Below are positions 1 through 9,913 of a stretch of 64,000 nucleotides of DNA, piece by piece. Source of the DNA: Symsagittifera roscoffensis (taxonomy: Eukaryota; Xenacoelomorpha; Acoela; Convolutidae); the NCBI RefSeq assembly GCF_963678635.1, contig NC_087070.1, forward strand, positions 38,206,600 through 38,270,599. Reading direction: 5' to 3'. The position numbers and the translations under genes are program-made. The notes below the pieces were generated by a model. It was given only the letters and a program-made list of their open reading frames with translations. It had not been told where the DNA came from and made no database searches. Numbering within the stretch: position 1 is the stretch's first letter; the number at the start of each line of letters is the position of its first letter.

Positions 1-190
1 TTGGGACAAGCAGTCTTGGGACAGGGCAGTCTGGGGACAGCACCAGAAAGTCTTGGGACAGTACCTAAGAGTCTTGGGACAGCACCAGGGAAGTCTTGGG
101 ACAGTACATAGAAGTGTTGGGACAGTATCGGGAGGTCTTGGGACGGTACAAAAAAGTGTTGTGACGGTACTAAAGGGTCTTAAGACAAGT
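1..190 (+). repeat. Imperfect tandem repeat in the leader of gypsy element A
   Basis: About nine degenerate units of roughly 16-22 bp, each built around gtcttgggacag followed by a variable tail such as tacctaaga or caccaggga. The units drift toward the 3' side, where ggtacg replaces ggacag. The array begins at the window edge, so its full length is unknown. It lies some 220 bp before the first gag ATG, in the position of a retroelement leader. Bases 191-407 are AT-rich with no further signal. Confidence 0.75.
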
Positions 191-407
191 CGAAATAACT
201 AAATTAAAAGCGATAGGACTAGTCGGAACGTTAAATCGCGATAAATCCGATTCTGTTGGGATCACAAATTGGTAAAATTTTTATAAATCCTAAAAGGGAA
301 TAGGATCGTTGTTTTTTGTTATTATATTTATTATCAGAAATTTTATCCTTGGAATAGAATTTTGTAAATAGTAATATTGTAAATTGAAATAATTGTAAAT
401 AAAAATC

Positions 408-1092
408 ATGAGACGGAGCATGGTACCAATAGCTGAAAAAAGACCTACGGAGTCGAATACAAAACATAACTTGTCGCAACGAAAAGTGACAACGGTTGGC
501 CCAAGAATAACAAGCAAGAACTTTTCAGTGAGCATGGTCAACACAAGAAGTTCAAAAGAGAACAAGACAAAAGAGGGCGCGGAGGGGAAACAAACGGAAC
601 CCGCCATTGAGATTGACCTAGAAACACCAGACTCCGAAGAAGACAACGGAGTCGACACCGATGCCGAATGCAGAGGAACAAAATCAAAAGTCGATGGAAC
701 TCTCACCGATAGACACTGTGGAGGACACGACGGGCAACACGCCAGAAACAGTAAAGGACGAGTCTCAAGCAAAAAGAACGTCATTCACAGAGAGGATAGC
801 GATGATGGTTGGAATGAAGTCGAGAGACGTAGTGGCGGAAGAACCGAAAGCCGAGAAAGGCAAAACATTTGGAACAGTCTCCACGGTAACAACAGAGGCC
901 AACCAAGACGATTACCAAGTTAAACAGGGGGCAGCAGCCAGCAATAGGGCAAAAGCTGACCATGAAACAACAACTCCCCTTGAACTGGGCGATTTGATGG
1001 CGAAGCCAGATCAGATCGACAAGAAACTAAAGCACAGCGAGGAGGATAGAGAGATGATAAAAAAAGAATTAGGATACAACAAACACGAGTAA
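408..1092 (+). pseudogene. Gag N-terminal region of gypsy element A
   Basis: Two overlapping frames (ATG at 408, and a second frame from 661) together encode an acidic, Lys/Glu/Thr-rich, low-complexity protein as expected for a matrix-like Gag N-terminus. It is related to 22520-23180: both hold FSVSMVNT/VSVSMVNT and a KTFGTVS/KTFETVS block in the same order. That shared order across two loci is the best evidence that it is coding. The frame switch between 661 and 923 indicates at least one indel. A stop at about 1090 is followed by resumed homology near 1145. No catalytic function is expected. Confidence 0.65.
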
Positions 1093-1144
1093 CTCGAGAA
1101 CTATTTCAATCTGGCGAGGGCGACAGAGGAAAAAGCTTCAGCAG

Positions 1145-2304
1145 ATGAATCAAAGGGACGATGAATCAATTGATCGGTTCCTGGATGATCTTGAGAGCTT
1201 GAGACGAAGGAGTGATCCTGAGGAGTCAACAAACAGAAGGAACTTTAGCATCGCCGCAAAGTTCATTGATGGGGTGAAAAGTGACGACTTGAGAACAATG
1301 TTAGTAACGTACTATACACTGTCGAAAGATAGCGCACCGACTCCAGAAGAGATGAGACAGAAGTCAAGAGAGTACATGCTAATGAAACCCAAGAAATACT
1401 CATATTCGGATAACAGGAACATGCGAGGGGGGAGTCAACCACAAAGGTCGTCATGGTATATGACATGGACAAACGTAGATCATGCGCAAACTGCGGGTCA
1501 GCTGATCATCACGTGACGCACTGCACAAAATACAAACAGGGCCTGAAGAGTCTGGGATATGCACCCAATGAGGAAGATATGAGCCAGATGGAAGACCACG
1601 AGTTCTATAGTGGCTTGATCATCAAGATAGGTGCGAGATGTTTCTTCTGCAATCAAGAGGGGAACTTCAGGATGGATTGTCCATTGTTTTGGGAGGCAGT
1701 CAAAAACCAGAGTCACCCCAAGCATAGGTTGGCTTCAGCGGCGGTGCAGAACCAGAGAAACAGACAAACTGAGTTTGAAACAAAAAATTCGGAAGCACCG
1801 AGTGCGGAGCTGCCAACGAAGACGGTGAAAGCTGTAGCGCAAGTCAACAGTGCAATAGAGGCCACGGCCAGGAATGCCCTAGAGATAAATTATGAGAAAG
1901 CGACGGCAGAGGCTATTAACAAAGTGAAACAAGACCTAGCGACGAAGGAAATAGAGCAACGATTGAAACAGGAGATCGAAAAGCAGAAGTTAAACGAGAC
2001 GTTAGGTTGGTCAGTGCCAGAAGCCGTAGCAGGGTCGACAAAGAGTGGAAATTGCAACACTCTGAAAATGGTGACGGGAAAAACATTCGGCATAACAACG
2101 ATCGGAGCCAGGATAAAGTCAATAATCACTGTGGGTGGCCATGAAGTAACGAGGAACTTGAGCGAACCCAGCGACCAGACAATAATGCACATTGATGTGT
2201 ACGCAGATTACTTGAGTGCGATAAGCCCACAGACGACTTCTAGAGCCTTGAGGGCGCTACTCATAAGAGATGGCAGCAATTCAGTCCGCGTTGAGAATAG
2301 ATAG
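1145..2304 (+). pseudogene. Gag capsid end, two zinc knuckles and linker, element A
   Basis: The 1145-1516 frame holds a capsid-type C-terminus (ESIDRFLDDLESLRRR), typical of retrotransposon Gag. The next frame (1453-2304) starts with a CCHC knuckle, CANCGSADHHVTHC (C-x2-C-x4-H-x4-C). A second knuckle, CFFCNQEGNFRMDC, has Asn in place of the His. About 200 residues of Lys/Glu-rich linker follow and lead toward the protease. Compared with the copy at 22520-25240, this copy lacks most of the capsid: the homology jumps from about 1140 here to about 24115 there, a loss of roughly 0.8 kb. Knuckles bind the element RNA during packaging. Confidence 0.8.
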
Positions 2305-2409
2305 ACAGAAGCTTATGGTCCGCATGAGGTGATGTTAAATATAGATGGGATAAATATCTACACGAAAACCATGATAACATGTGATGAGGACCTAGCCGGA
2401 CAGATCTAA

Positions 2410-3132
2410 GTGGGCAAAGAAGAACTAAAAGTGAGATCGATTGGACACTGCGCCATGCTGGAAGAAGATGCAATGCACATCGGGACGGAGGCAGACGTAT
2501 CAGCACATGTGCTTGACATAAGTGGCAAGAAGACTCAGTTACGTGGGTTACTTAATACGGGAGCGGTCTTGAGTGTTATACCAATCGAAACTTGGGAACG
2601 AATGGGTTTCGACAAAGATGACTTGATAGACTCAAGAATACGGCTATCAGCTGCGAACAAAGGGGCGCTGCGGGTACTGGGCAGAACACCAATAATAGCC
2701 CTAAATCTAGGGGAACGCAACCTGTGGAGGAGCTTTCTTGTGGTCGAGAACCTAGACGAGTCTGACCAGTTCATTTTAGGCAGAGACTTCATCAGGAACT
2801 TCGACGTAACGATTGATCTGAACAATGCCATGTTCAGGATTCGAAACCCGGATAGGAAGTACGTAATTAAACCGGTAAATCTGATAATGGCAAATGAAAA
2901 TAAAGCGCCGGTGTTCTTGAGTAGAAGGGTAAGGCTGAAGGCGAACGAAGCGGCAAATGTAGGCTCACTGATAAAAAAATATAATGAATTAAGTGATAGC
3001 AAGCAAGTATGCATTGTCCCCAATCCAAACAGTCAAAGCGCTGCTGTTTTAGGAAGATCCTTCTCGATAACCAAGAGCGGTCACTGCGTCAGTGTCTTGT
3101 TGAATACTCTTGACATACCCATAACAATCTAG
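2410..3132 (+). pseudogene. Retropepsin-like aspartic protease, element A, active site altered
   Basis: The 240-residue frame carries a retropepsin signature: LLNTGAVLSVIPIETWERMG near residues 45-65 and a flap/ILGRDF block (DQFILGRDFIRNFDVTIDL) near residue 120. Family members use Asp-Thr/Ser-Gly at the active site. Here the codon at about 2554 is aat, giving Asn-Thr-Gly, which should abolish catalysis. The protease would cut the Gag-Pol polyprotein. It follows Gag and precedes RT in the usual order. The frame opens without an ATG at its 5' edge, so the start shown is simply where the frame becomes open. Confidence 0.8.
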
Positions 3133-3144
3133 AGGGGAAGGAAG

Positions 3145-4657
3145 TTGGGATATGCCTTACCCGTGAAAACTCGATATGAAATGACTGAAAATGTAAAAGA
3201 GAATGAAGTACTTGAATGTCCCAATCACAGGGACAAGATTTGTATCTTGAGACGATTGAATAAAATAAAAAGTTCATCAGGTCTTGTGAAGTCACTTAAG
3301 TCAGAGACAGATGATGGACTATCGAGTTGTTCAAAGTTCCCAGAAAGACCAACACTAGAGGAAATAAAAATAGATAAACCAGTTTTACCTGAAATAGAGC
3401 ATTTAAGGGGTAAGGTAACGGATGAACAGCTCGAGGCCATCAAGGACGTACTAGAGCGGAACGAGGAAGTTTTTTCGAGACATAAGGCAGACATTGGATG
3501 TTGTAATTTTGTTGAACATGAAATAGAGCTTGAGGAGTCTGCGGTACCGCACAGGGAGGGGGCGAGGCGCATGACCCCACACAAAACGGATGCGTGTAGG
3601 AAAGAGATAGAGACACTACTAGAGTATGATATGATAGAACCACCCAAGTCACCGTGGGCGTGTGGAGTAGTGATGGCCAAAATGAGATTTTGTTGCGACT
3701 TTTGGATTGATGAGAGCCTCTCGAAATTAGGTGATGCAAAATTTTTTTACTACTCTTGATTTAGGTTCGGCTTTTTGGCAGGTCCCGTTGAGGAAGCAGG
3801 ACAGGGACAAAACAGGGTTCTCCTGCTAGCTGGGGCTGTTTCAATGGAAACGGATGCCGTTTGGTCTTTGCAATGCCACGGCTACATTTCAACGGTTGAT
3901 GGCACATGCATTGATAGGTGTGACAAAGAAGTATGGCAATCTGGTAATGTGCTACGTGGATGACGTGGTAATAGCGACGCCTACACTGGAAGATCACATC
4001 GAGCGACTGGACGAGGTGTTTGCATGCATGAAGAGGTCGGGGCTAAAATGCAAACCATCAAAGTGCGAGATACTCAAGGATTCAATAAAATACTTGGGGA
4101 GGATTGTGGACAGGCACGGCATCAGACCAGATCCAGATGCAGTAGAAGCAGTTCTAAATTGGAAATCGCCAAAAATGGAACACCAGTTGATGAGCCTCCT
4201 GGGTTTTGCGAACTATTACAGGGAGTTCATCAAGGGCTACGCGATTAAGGTATACCCGATGCGACAATTAATGAGACACAAAGGCAAGAAGTTCACCTGG
4301 AACAACGCAGCTGAAAAATCATTCCAGAGGATAAAGAAAGAGTTGAGCCAGGCAGCGGTGTTAGGGATGCCAACGGAGAAAGGGATGTACGTGCTGGATA
4401 CGGATGCGTCGGTAGTCGCGATTTCTGGAATTCTCCATCAAGAACAGGAATGGACCGGGAAGACAGTCTTAAGGCCAATAGCGTACGGGAGCAAAATCTT
4501 GAGTGATACGGAAATGAAGTACGGGGCGCCGAAAGCGGAGATGTTCGCGGTGGTTACCTTTGTCGAGAAATATAGAGCATACCTAGGCATTGAGCCATTC
4601 AAGCTGCGAGTCGACAATAGGGCACTCAGCTGGCTGAAGACGTACTCAATGGACTAG
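3145..4657 (+). pseudogene. Reverse transcriptase and start of RNase H, element A
   Basis: The first frame (3145-3759) encodes the RT fingers (ALL-EYDMIEPPKSPWACGVV type), then loses sequence after VVMAK and resumes at FCCDF, removing part of the fingers/palm. A frameshift follows in a T-run near 3740. The second frame (3854-4657) opens with the MPFGLCNA block and carries the YVDD catalytic motif (near 3953), the VKYLG-like IKYLGRIVD block, and LLGFANYYREFIKGYA of the connection. RNase H residues follow with DTDAS and the E of AEMFAVV. An in-frame TAG at 4655 interrupts RNase H. The product copied the element RNA into cDNA. Confidence 0.9.
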
Positions 4658-5725
4658 AGCTACATTGGGAGGTGGATAATTCGCCTGGACGGGTACAACA
4701 TGATAATTGAGCACAGAACAAGAGACAAACATCAAAATGCCGATAGCTTGAGTAAGAAGACGGAGTTCTACGAGAGACAGGAACAGAGGGAGGCGAATAG
4801 GCCAGAAATAAAAGAGGGCTTCTCCACCATGGATAAGGAAACGTATGATAGTCTTCCACTCACGAGATGGCTCGACAAGTCAGGCAAACCGATAGAATAT
4901 CACCCCGAATTACCAAAAGAGCCTCCAGAGAAAAGAATCTTGAAGAAGACCCGAGGGATCCCGATAGGGATAATGCTCAAGTCAAAAATTGTGAGGGAGA
5001 CGCTCAAGGCGAAAGGCTATGATCTCAACCAGGTAGAAACGGGAGAAGCACAGATAGATGAGGACTTGATGAGATTACTCGAGAAACTGGCAGATGATAA
5101 ACCCGTGATCGAAGGAAAGGGTAAGGGGAACCGGAAGTCACGATACTGCGAAGGAGTGAGACAGTTGGCGGCGAAAGCTCATTAGGAGAGAGTAATCCTG
5201 ATGGGAAAGAAGTCGTGCATTCACTGGTTGACAAAATCCCTGATGACATACTTGAGCGGAATCGAGCGGACTCGGTTAGTAAAAAGAAAGTGGCGTTTAA
5301 GGAGGAAGCTGAACACCTTAGAATAGGCCAAAATCCGGGGAGTGGCTCACAGAGGAAGAAGATGCTGGAGAAGAAAAATTGCCCGGGGAGTGTGAAGAAT
5401 GGGATGAAGGTTCGGAGGGCAGCAGCGACGACCAAGATAGTCTGTGCATGATACTGGCGGAAGAGAAGATGAGACAACGCGACAGGGAGCTGCAGACGGA
5501 TCCCTCATCAGGAACATACAACTTGGATTAGCAAGAAGTGCGAGGAGGTGAAGAACTTGAGAAAATTGCGGTATCGAGGAAACCGTTCAGGGAACTATCA
5601 TGCAACTCGAATGTCGAATGCCAGAAGACGATAGAAAATCATGAAAAGGATAGTATGCGTAAAACTGAAAGATGACATCCAAAACCGTGGGGAAATGAAT
5701 GGTCAGATAATGGCACTAAAGGAAC
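4658..5725 (+). pseudogene. End of RNase H and degenerate linker, element A
   Basis: After the TAG at 4655 the same frame continues into DGYNMIIEHRTRDKHQNADS, a good match to the last RNase H block of gypsy elements (H-x-N-ADSLS-type). Beyond residue about 40 it becomes a Lys/Glu/Arg-rich region with no domain that I recognise. A shift to another frame occurs at about 5190-5215 and that frame ends at 5451. Bases 5452-5725 have scattered stops in all frames. The region should join RNase H to the integrase. Confidence 0.7.
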
Positions 5726-8197
5726 ATGTCAAGGCTGTCGGATCTAATAAGGGCCCAAAAGAATGACAAGATGACAAGTAACCTCTCCAATTGGATCCGG
5801 ACAGGGTCCAAAGAGAAGGGGGACCTGGAAGAAGACAGCTACAAGATCTTGAGCCAGTTCTACAAAGAAAGAAAAGATTTACTCTATCACACAGCTGATG
5901 GGGTGGTAGCGTGCAAGAGAAAGGATGAGGAGAAGATATAACACAAGCATAACCTCATCATATTGCCACAGTTGTATCAGACCGAAATGTTATTCAGATC
6001 GCACGATCAAATGGGGCACCAGGGGATAGACAAGGTGCAACAGAGAATACTTCACAGGTTTGATTGGCTAGGATTAACGAAAGCTTGCGAGAGATGGGTA
6101 AATGCATGCCTGGCATGCCTGCAAGTGAAAGACCCAAGGAAGATGAAGTTCCCACTCAAGTCCGTTGAGAGCTCAGAATTCAACGAAGTCGTGCAAATAG
6201 ACCACCAAAAGATCTGTATGACAGAGTCGGGATATAACCAGATACTAGTCATAATAGATCACTTCACAAAGCTGGCAGAGGTGGTGCCGTGTCAGACAGC
6301 CTCGGCAGAGGAGACTTGTGACCACCTGATAACACATTGGATATCACGGTATGGCTGTCCCATGACATTTCAGTCGGACAACGGCAAAACCTTCGTGGGG
6401 GACCTGACGAAAGAATTGATGAAGAGGTCTCAAATAGCTCAAGCGCACTCAACGACCTACCATTCCCAGACCAACGGGTTAGTAGAGAGGCAGAATAGAA
6501 TGTTGGTGAACATGCTGAGGGTATACTGCTCAAGGTACATGACAGATTGGGATAAATATCTGCCGCAGGTGGTAGGGGCGTACAACAGTACGCAACACTC
6601 AACAACAGGAATCAGTCCCTTCATGATGTTGACGGGCAAGGAAGGAGCAATGTTGACGGGCAAGGAAAGAGCAATGAGACAGCGGAAGAAATACGATGAG
6701 AAAATACTGCAAGCTAAATCATATGCAGTAGGCCAATACGTCTGGGTCTTCCAAAATGTTATACCTCCCAAAGGCACAAAGAAATTACTCAAGAAATGGA
6801 GAGGACCGTTCATGATAACGGAAGTGCACCAGCAAGGACGGGTTTACCGCTTGAGTACAGGGCGTGCAGCGCATTATGAAAACTTGAAACCTCATGTCAC
6901 ATCCCCAGAAAACTGGTGTGTACCGCAGAATATGGAGGGACTCGAGTACCTATTGGTGGAACCAGCTTGCGAGGTGAACGAAAAGGGCACCAGAGAGAAA
7001 AATGATGGCAACGAGGACTTGAGTTTGGATGATAAAGAAAAGATAGAAGCGGATTCAGAGGCAGAATACTTTGTGGAAGAAGACTGGAACGATCCGGAGC
7101 AGGACGAGGTGCCAAAGTGGACGGAAGCAGACTTGCCGACAACGGCAGGAACCAGGAGCGGTAATCGTAAGCGGACAGGCATGAGGTACAATAGATACGG
7201 GGATGACTTCTTGATTGACAAGATACGGCCTGATGAATTGGGCGACGAGTTACTGAGTGTGGACGAATTGGTGGCAGACGATGAATGGCAAATCATCAAC
7301 GACAGCGAACACTACCCGAAGGAAGACTACTCCACACCAGAACAAGAAACAGATGTGGAGCAGAGCGAGATAGAGAGGAGGGAGAGCACAAACTTGAGAA
7401 TACTAGAGTGGGTGCGTGATGTCAAGAGCAAAGGAGATGATGGGCAAAGTTTCCAGCAGGTCGACATGTCAGCAGAACAACACGTGAAAACGGAAGATCC
7501 CCTCTTCGGTTGGACGGCAACCGACAGGCCGCTCGAAATACCGCCAGATAATTTAGACCCAGCATCATCGACGGGGACGTCGATAAATATTTTTGTCCGG
7601 GGAGTGGGGGTAGGACATACCCACACCAAAAATTTGACGATAAAGAAACTCAGAGAAGTAAGAGAGACCAACGGGCTAGAACTGGGCGAGGAAGAGGCCG
7701 AGCCTACCATAGGACGAAATTTCAAAACGAAATTTGAAATTCCCAATGAATACTCGGAGAACATCCTGATAACGGACAGCGACTTCATACTGTCAGACAG
7801 GACTAGCGCGATTTGTATAACGGCGGACATGAGCTTCAAATCGAGACTGGAGGCCGACTTCAAGAGAGAATACCAGAACGTGGAGTTTCTATTCAGACAG
7901 AGAACGGGCTGGGAGGAATGGCTGCGCTTCCCCCATCAGTGGCACAAGTACCAATGCTTTCTAGTGACGAGGGTCAATGAAAGGAATACGATAGATACTG
8001 AGCACGTGATGTTAGCACTAACGAGGCTGAGAGATTTCATGATTGAAAGAGGGATAGTGGAGGTCTCGATGCCTGTTTATGATCCAAACAGGGGAAAGCT
8101 GAGCCCAAGGGAGTTATATGTCATCCTACACGTGGTCTTCGCAGAAACGGGGATAATGGTACACCTACACAAGAAATACTACTTGAGCATCGCCTGA
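5726..8197 (+). pseudogene. Integrase with long C-terminal tail, element A
   Basis: One frame runs through, interrupted by a single TAA at 5939-5941; the part after it is 744 codons. Integrase zinc-binding HHCC is present: HDQMGH followed by CLACLQVKD. The DDE core shows the first Asp in VVQIDHQ, the second in TFQSDNGKTF and the Glu in TNGLVERQNR. A short duplication, MLTGKEGAMLTGKERAM, sits after the core. A GPY/F-like module (KKWRGPFMITEV, then HYENLKPHV) ends near nt 6898. About 430 further residues follow: an acidic disordered stretch and then a compact segment described separately at 7755-8197. The tail is far longer than in typical gypsy integrases. The IN core looks catalytically complete, unlike the rest of this copy. 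Confidence 0.9.
7755..8197 (+). other. Macrodomain-like segment at the end of the element A integrase ORF
   Basis: This is a domain inside the preceding ORF, about residues 598-744. Its pattern resembles the OARD1/TARG1-like branch of macrodomains. It starts with a short strand plus Asp (LITDSDFILS), a strand with an Asp (AICITADMSF) and a helix with Phe-Lys (ADFKREY). A later strand, CFLVTRV, is followed by a helix (ALTRLRDFM), a strand ending in Met-Pro (VEVSMPVYD), another helix (LYVILHVVF) and a last strand (GIMVHLH). Macrodomains bind or hydrolyse ADP-ribose. The Gly-rich loop expected near the Asp is missing here (SFKSRL), so binding may be lost. The assignment rests on pattern only. 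Confidence 0.45.
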
Positions 8198-8620
8198 GCT
8201 ACCGGTGGACAACGGAGGTCTTGAGTTGGGGGGTACAAGGGGATCTCGAGTAAGGGTACATGGGGACCTCGAGGAAGGGTACATGGGGACCTCGGAGCAG
8301 GTAGATGGATTTTAGCGTGATTGGCTTGACAATTATAATTTAAAAAGTGACGGTGCTAAAACATTAAATGAATCTGCATGCTCTTAAAAAATTTCCAATT
8401 GAATTATTTTAGTAAAACAAATGGAGGGATAAGGCTTTAACTACAATAATGGGGGGAAGTTTAGGTTAGGAACATAACACTTTAGTCTAAAAATTGGATT
8501 TTACTTTCAGATTGAGTTGATTAAATCAAATTGACGACCCAAACACACTCATTGGAAAGAGAATAGAAGGTCTTGAACAAAGTTCACGATCAGCAACATT
8601 CGGAAGAGATATTTCTCAAG
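8198..8620. other. Short purine-rich repeats, then AT-rich non-coding sequence
   Basis: Bases 8210-8310 hold about four loose repeats of ggtacatggggacctcgag, G-rich on the + strand as a polypurine tract region would be. Bases 8311-8620 show no open frame, no RNA gene and no recognisable LTR end. If element A ended here, the 3' LTR should begin near 8320, but I see no match to 9914-11093 at that point. Confidence 0.5.
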
Positions 8621-8855
8621 TACTCAAGTTGGTACGGTAATTCTCAAGTTGGTACGGTAATTCTCAAGTTGGTACGGTAATTCTCAAGTTGGTACGGTAA
8701 TTCTCAAGTTGGTACGGTAATTCTCAAGTTGGTACGGTAATTCTCAAGTTGGTACGGTAATTCTCAAGTTGGTACGGTAATTCTCAAGTTGGTACGGTAA
8801 TTCTCAAGTTGGTACGGTAATTCTCAAGTTGGTACGGTAATTCTCAAGTTGGTTA
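8621..8855 (+). repeat. Perfect 20-bp tandem array, about 11.7 copies
   Basis: The unit is ttctcaagttggtacggtaa. The first unit differs at one base (tactcaag), ten units from 8641 to 8840 are identical, and a final partial unit stops at 8855. Such homogeneity implies recent amplification or collapse. The unit shares ggtacggt with the 3' part of the leader repeat at 1-190. Like that repeat it sits just before a gag-like frame, so it may be leader repeat DNA of a related element. Confidence 0.95.
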
Positions 8856-9760
8856 GTGCGCGAGATAATCTAGAAACTGTAAAAATGGCAGATCGATTTT
8901 GGAAATCCATGCCTGCGACGCTAAAGAGGCCTACGCTCGATGAGTTGTACAGACGCTCGAGGGACCTGGACTACACCCAAGTGGACGAGAGGATGGCAGT
9001 GATGTTGAACGCCATCCTGCAATTAGAGGAGCAAGGTGAGTGCAGGGAGTCCGCGACCGAAGCTGTCTTGATGGTCGGCTACACCACAGAAGGCATATCC
9101 AATCAGGAACAGACCAGGTGGCTATCCTGGAATGTGGATGGAGGGGTGAGATGATTCGACTTGGCGAGGAATCCTGGCTTAAGCAACAACACTGAGTACG
9201 GCGCGGGAGAATTCCCATTGCCGACCAGACCGTCAGCAAGATCCGCGAGCTAGTCCACGAGCAAGCCACCTTCTTTGACGAGACCCCAGCAAACGGAGGA
9301 GACGTATCCTGACCTCAGCAACTTGAAGAGGGAACTTGAGAGGGCTCAGAGGGAGAAGAATAAAGCGAATCCTGACCGTGATAGCGCGAAGCTCGAGAGA
9401 AATCATTCGAATCTGGAGAGGGACCAGGCGATCCTTGAGAGGGACCAGGCGCGTCGTGACCTTGATATGTCTAGAGATAATACCAAAGCAAGAGAATCGA
9501 TACTGGAGGAGGACTTGGCGAAGAACGTGAGCTTGAGCCTGCACAATTCCTTTTGCTTGAACAAGGAATTGAAAACGAAAGATCTACCGAATCAGGCAAC
9601 GAGGTTGCAGGAGCAGAAGGAGTGGATGCGATCCTTCGAACAATTGAGAGCATGGGAAGAAATTGTAATCAGCTCTGATGATGAGGAAGCGCTACTAAGG
9701 CAGATCACGGTGTCAAATTCATCAGGTCCAAGCACTTCGAAGGCTAGGAATACGAAGTGA
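8856..9760 (+). pseudogene. Coiled-coil gag-like pseudogene
   Basis: A single frame runs from inside the tandem array to 9760, with stops at 9152-9154 and about 9182. The first third includes MADRFWKSMPATLKRPTLDE and a helical RSRDLD stretch, reminiscent of capsid-region helices of gypsy Gag. The last third (from about 9300) is strongly heptad-like and highly charged, with an internal LERDQAILERDQARRDL repeat, so a coiled coil is likely. The frame ends in an acidic SDDEEALL patch and a Ser-rich tail. There is no zinc knuckle. The link to Gag is inferred from position and composition; a host coiled-coil relic is possible. Confidence 0.4.
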
Positions 9761-9913
9761 GCAGGGAGCTCAATGTGGGTTTCTTGAGTCTTGAGAGGGA
9801 TAGGAAGGGGCTCGAGTGTGAACTCGGATGAAATCCGAGGTCACGAAAAAGAAATTTTAACGAAATAAAGTATTGTTATTAATATGCTATAGTTATTATA
9901 TAAATCAAAATGT

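Larger units (their letters stand above)
1..8330 (+). mobile_element. Ty3/gypsy retrotransposon, family A, decayed
   Basis: The domain order is gag with two zinc knuckles, aspartic protease, reverse transcriptase, RNase H, then integrase, all on the + strand. That order places it in Ty3/gypsy (Metaviridae-type) rather than Copia, where integrase precedes RT. The 5' LTR lies outside the window. A related LTR-like repeat at 9914-11093 could be the 3' LTR, but about 1.6 kb of other sequence intervenes and no clean polypurine tract abuts it. The reading frame is broken at many places by stops, frameshifts and deletions, so the copy is inactive. A second, shorter copy of the family lies at 20212-25240. 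Confidence 0.85.

Noticed and set aside
2535-3023. Minus-strand ORF over the protease
   Set aside because: Shadow of the protease frame.
8198-8330. 3' LTR of element A directly after pol
   Set aside because: No similarity to 9914-11093 begins here; only short G-rich repeats are present.
8621-8855. CRISPR-like regular repeat
   Set aside because: Units are contiguous with no spacers, and the window is eukaryotic.
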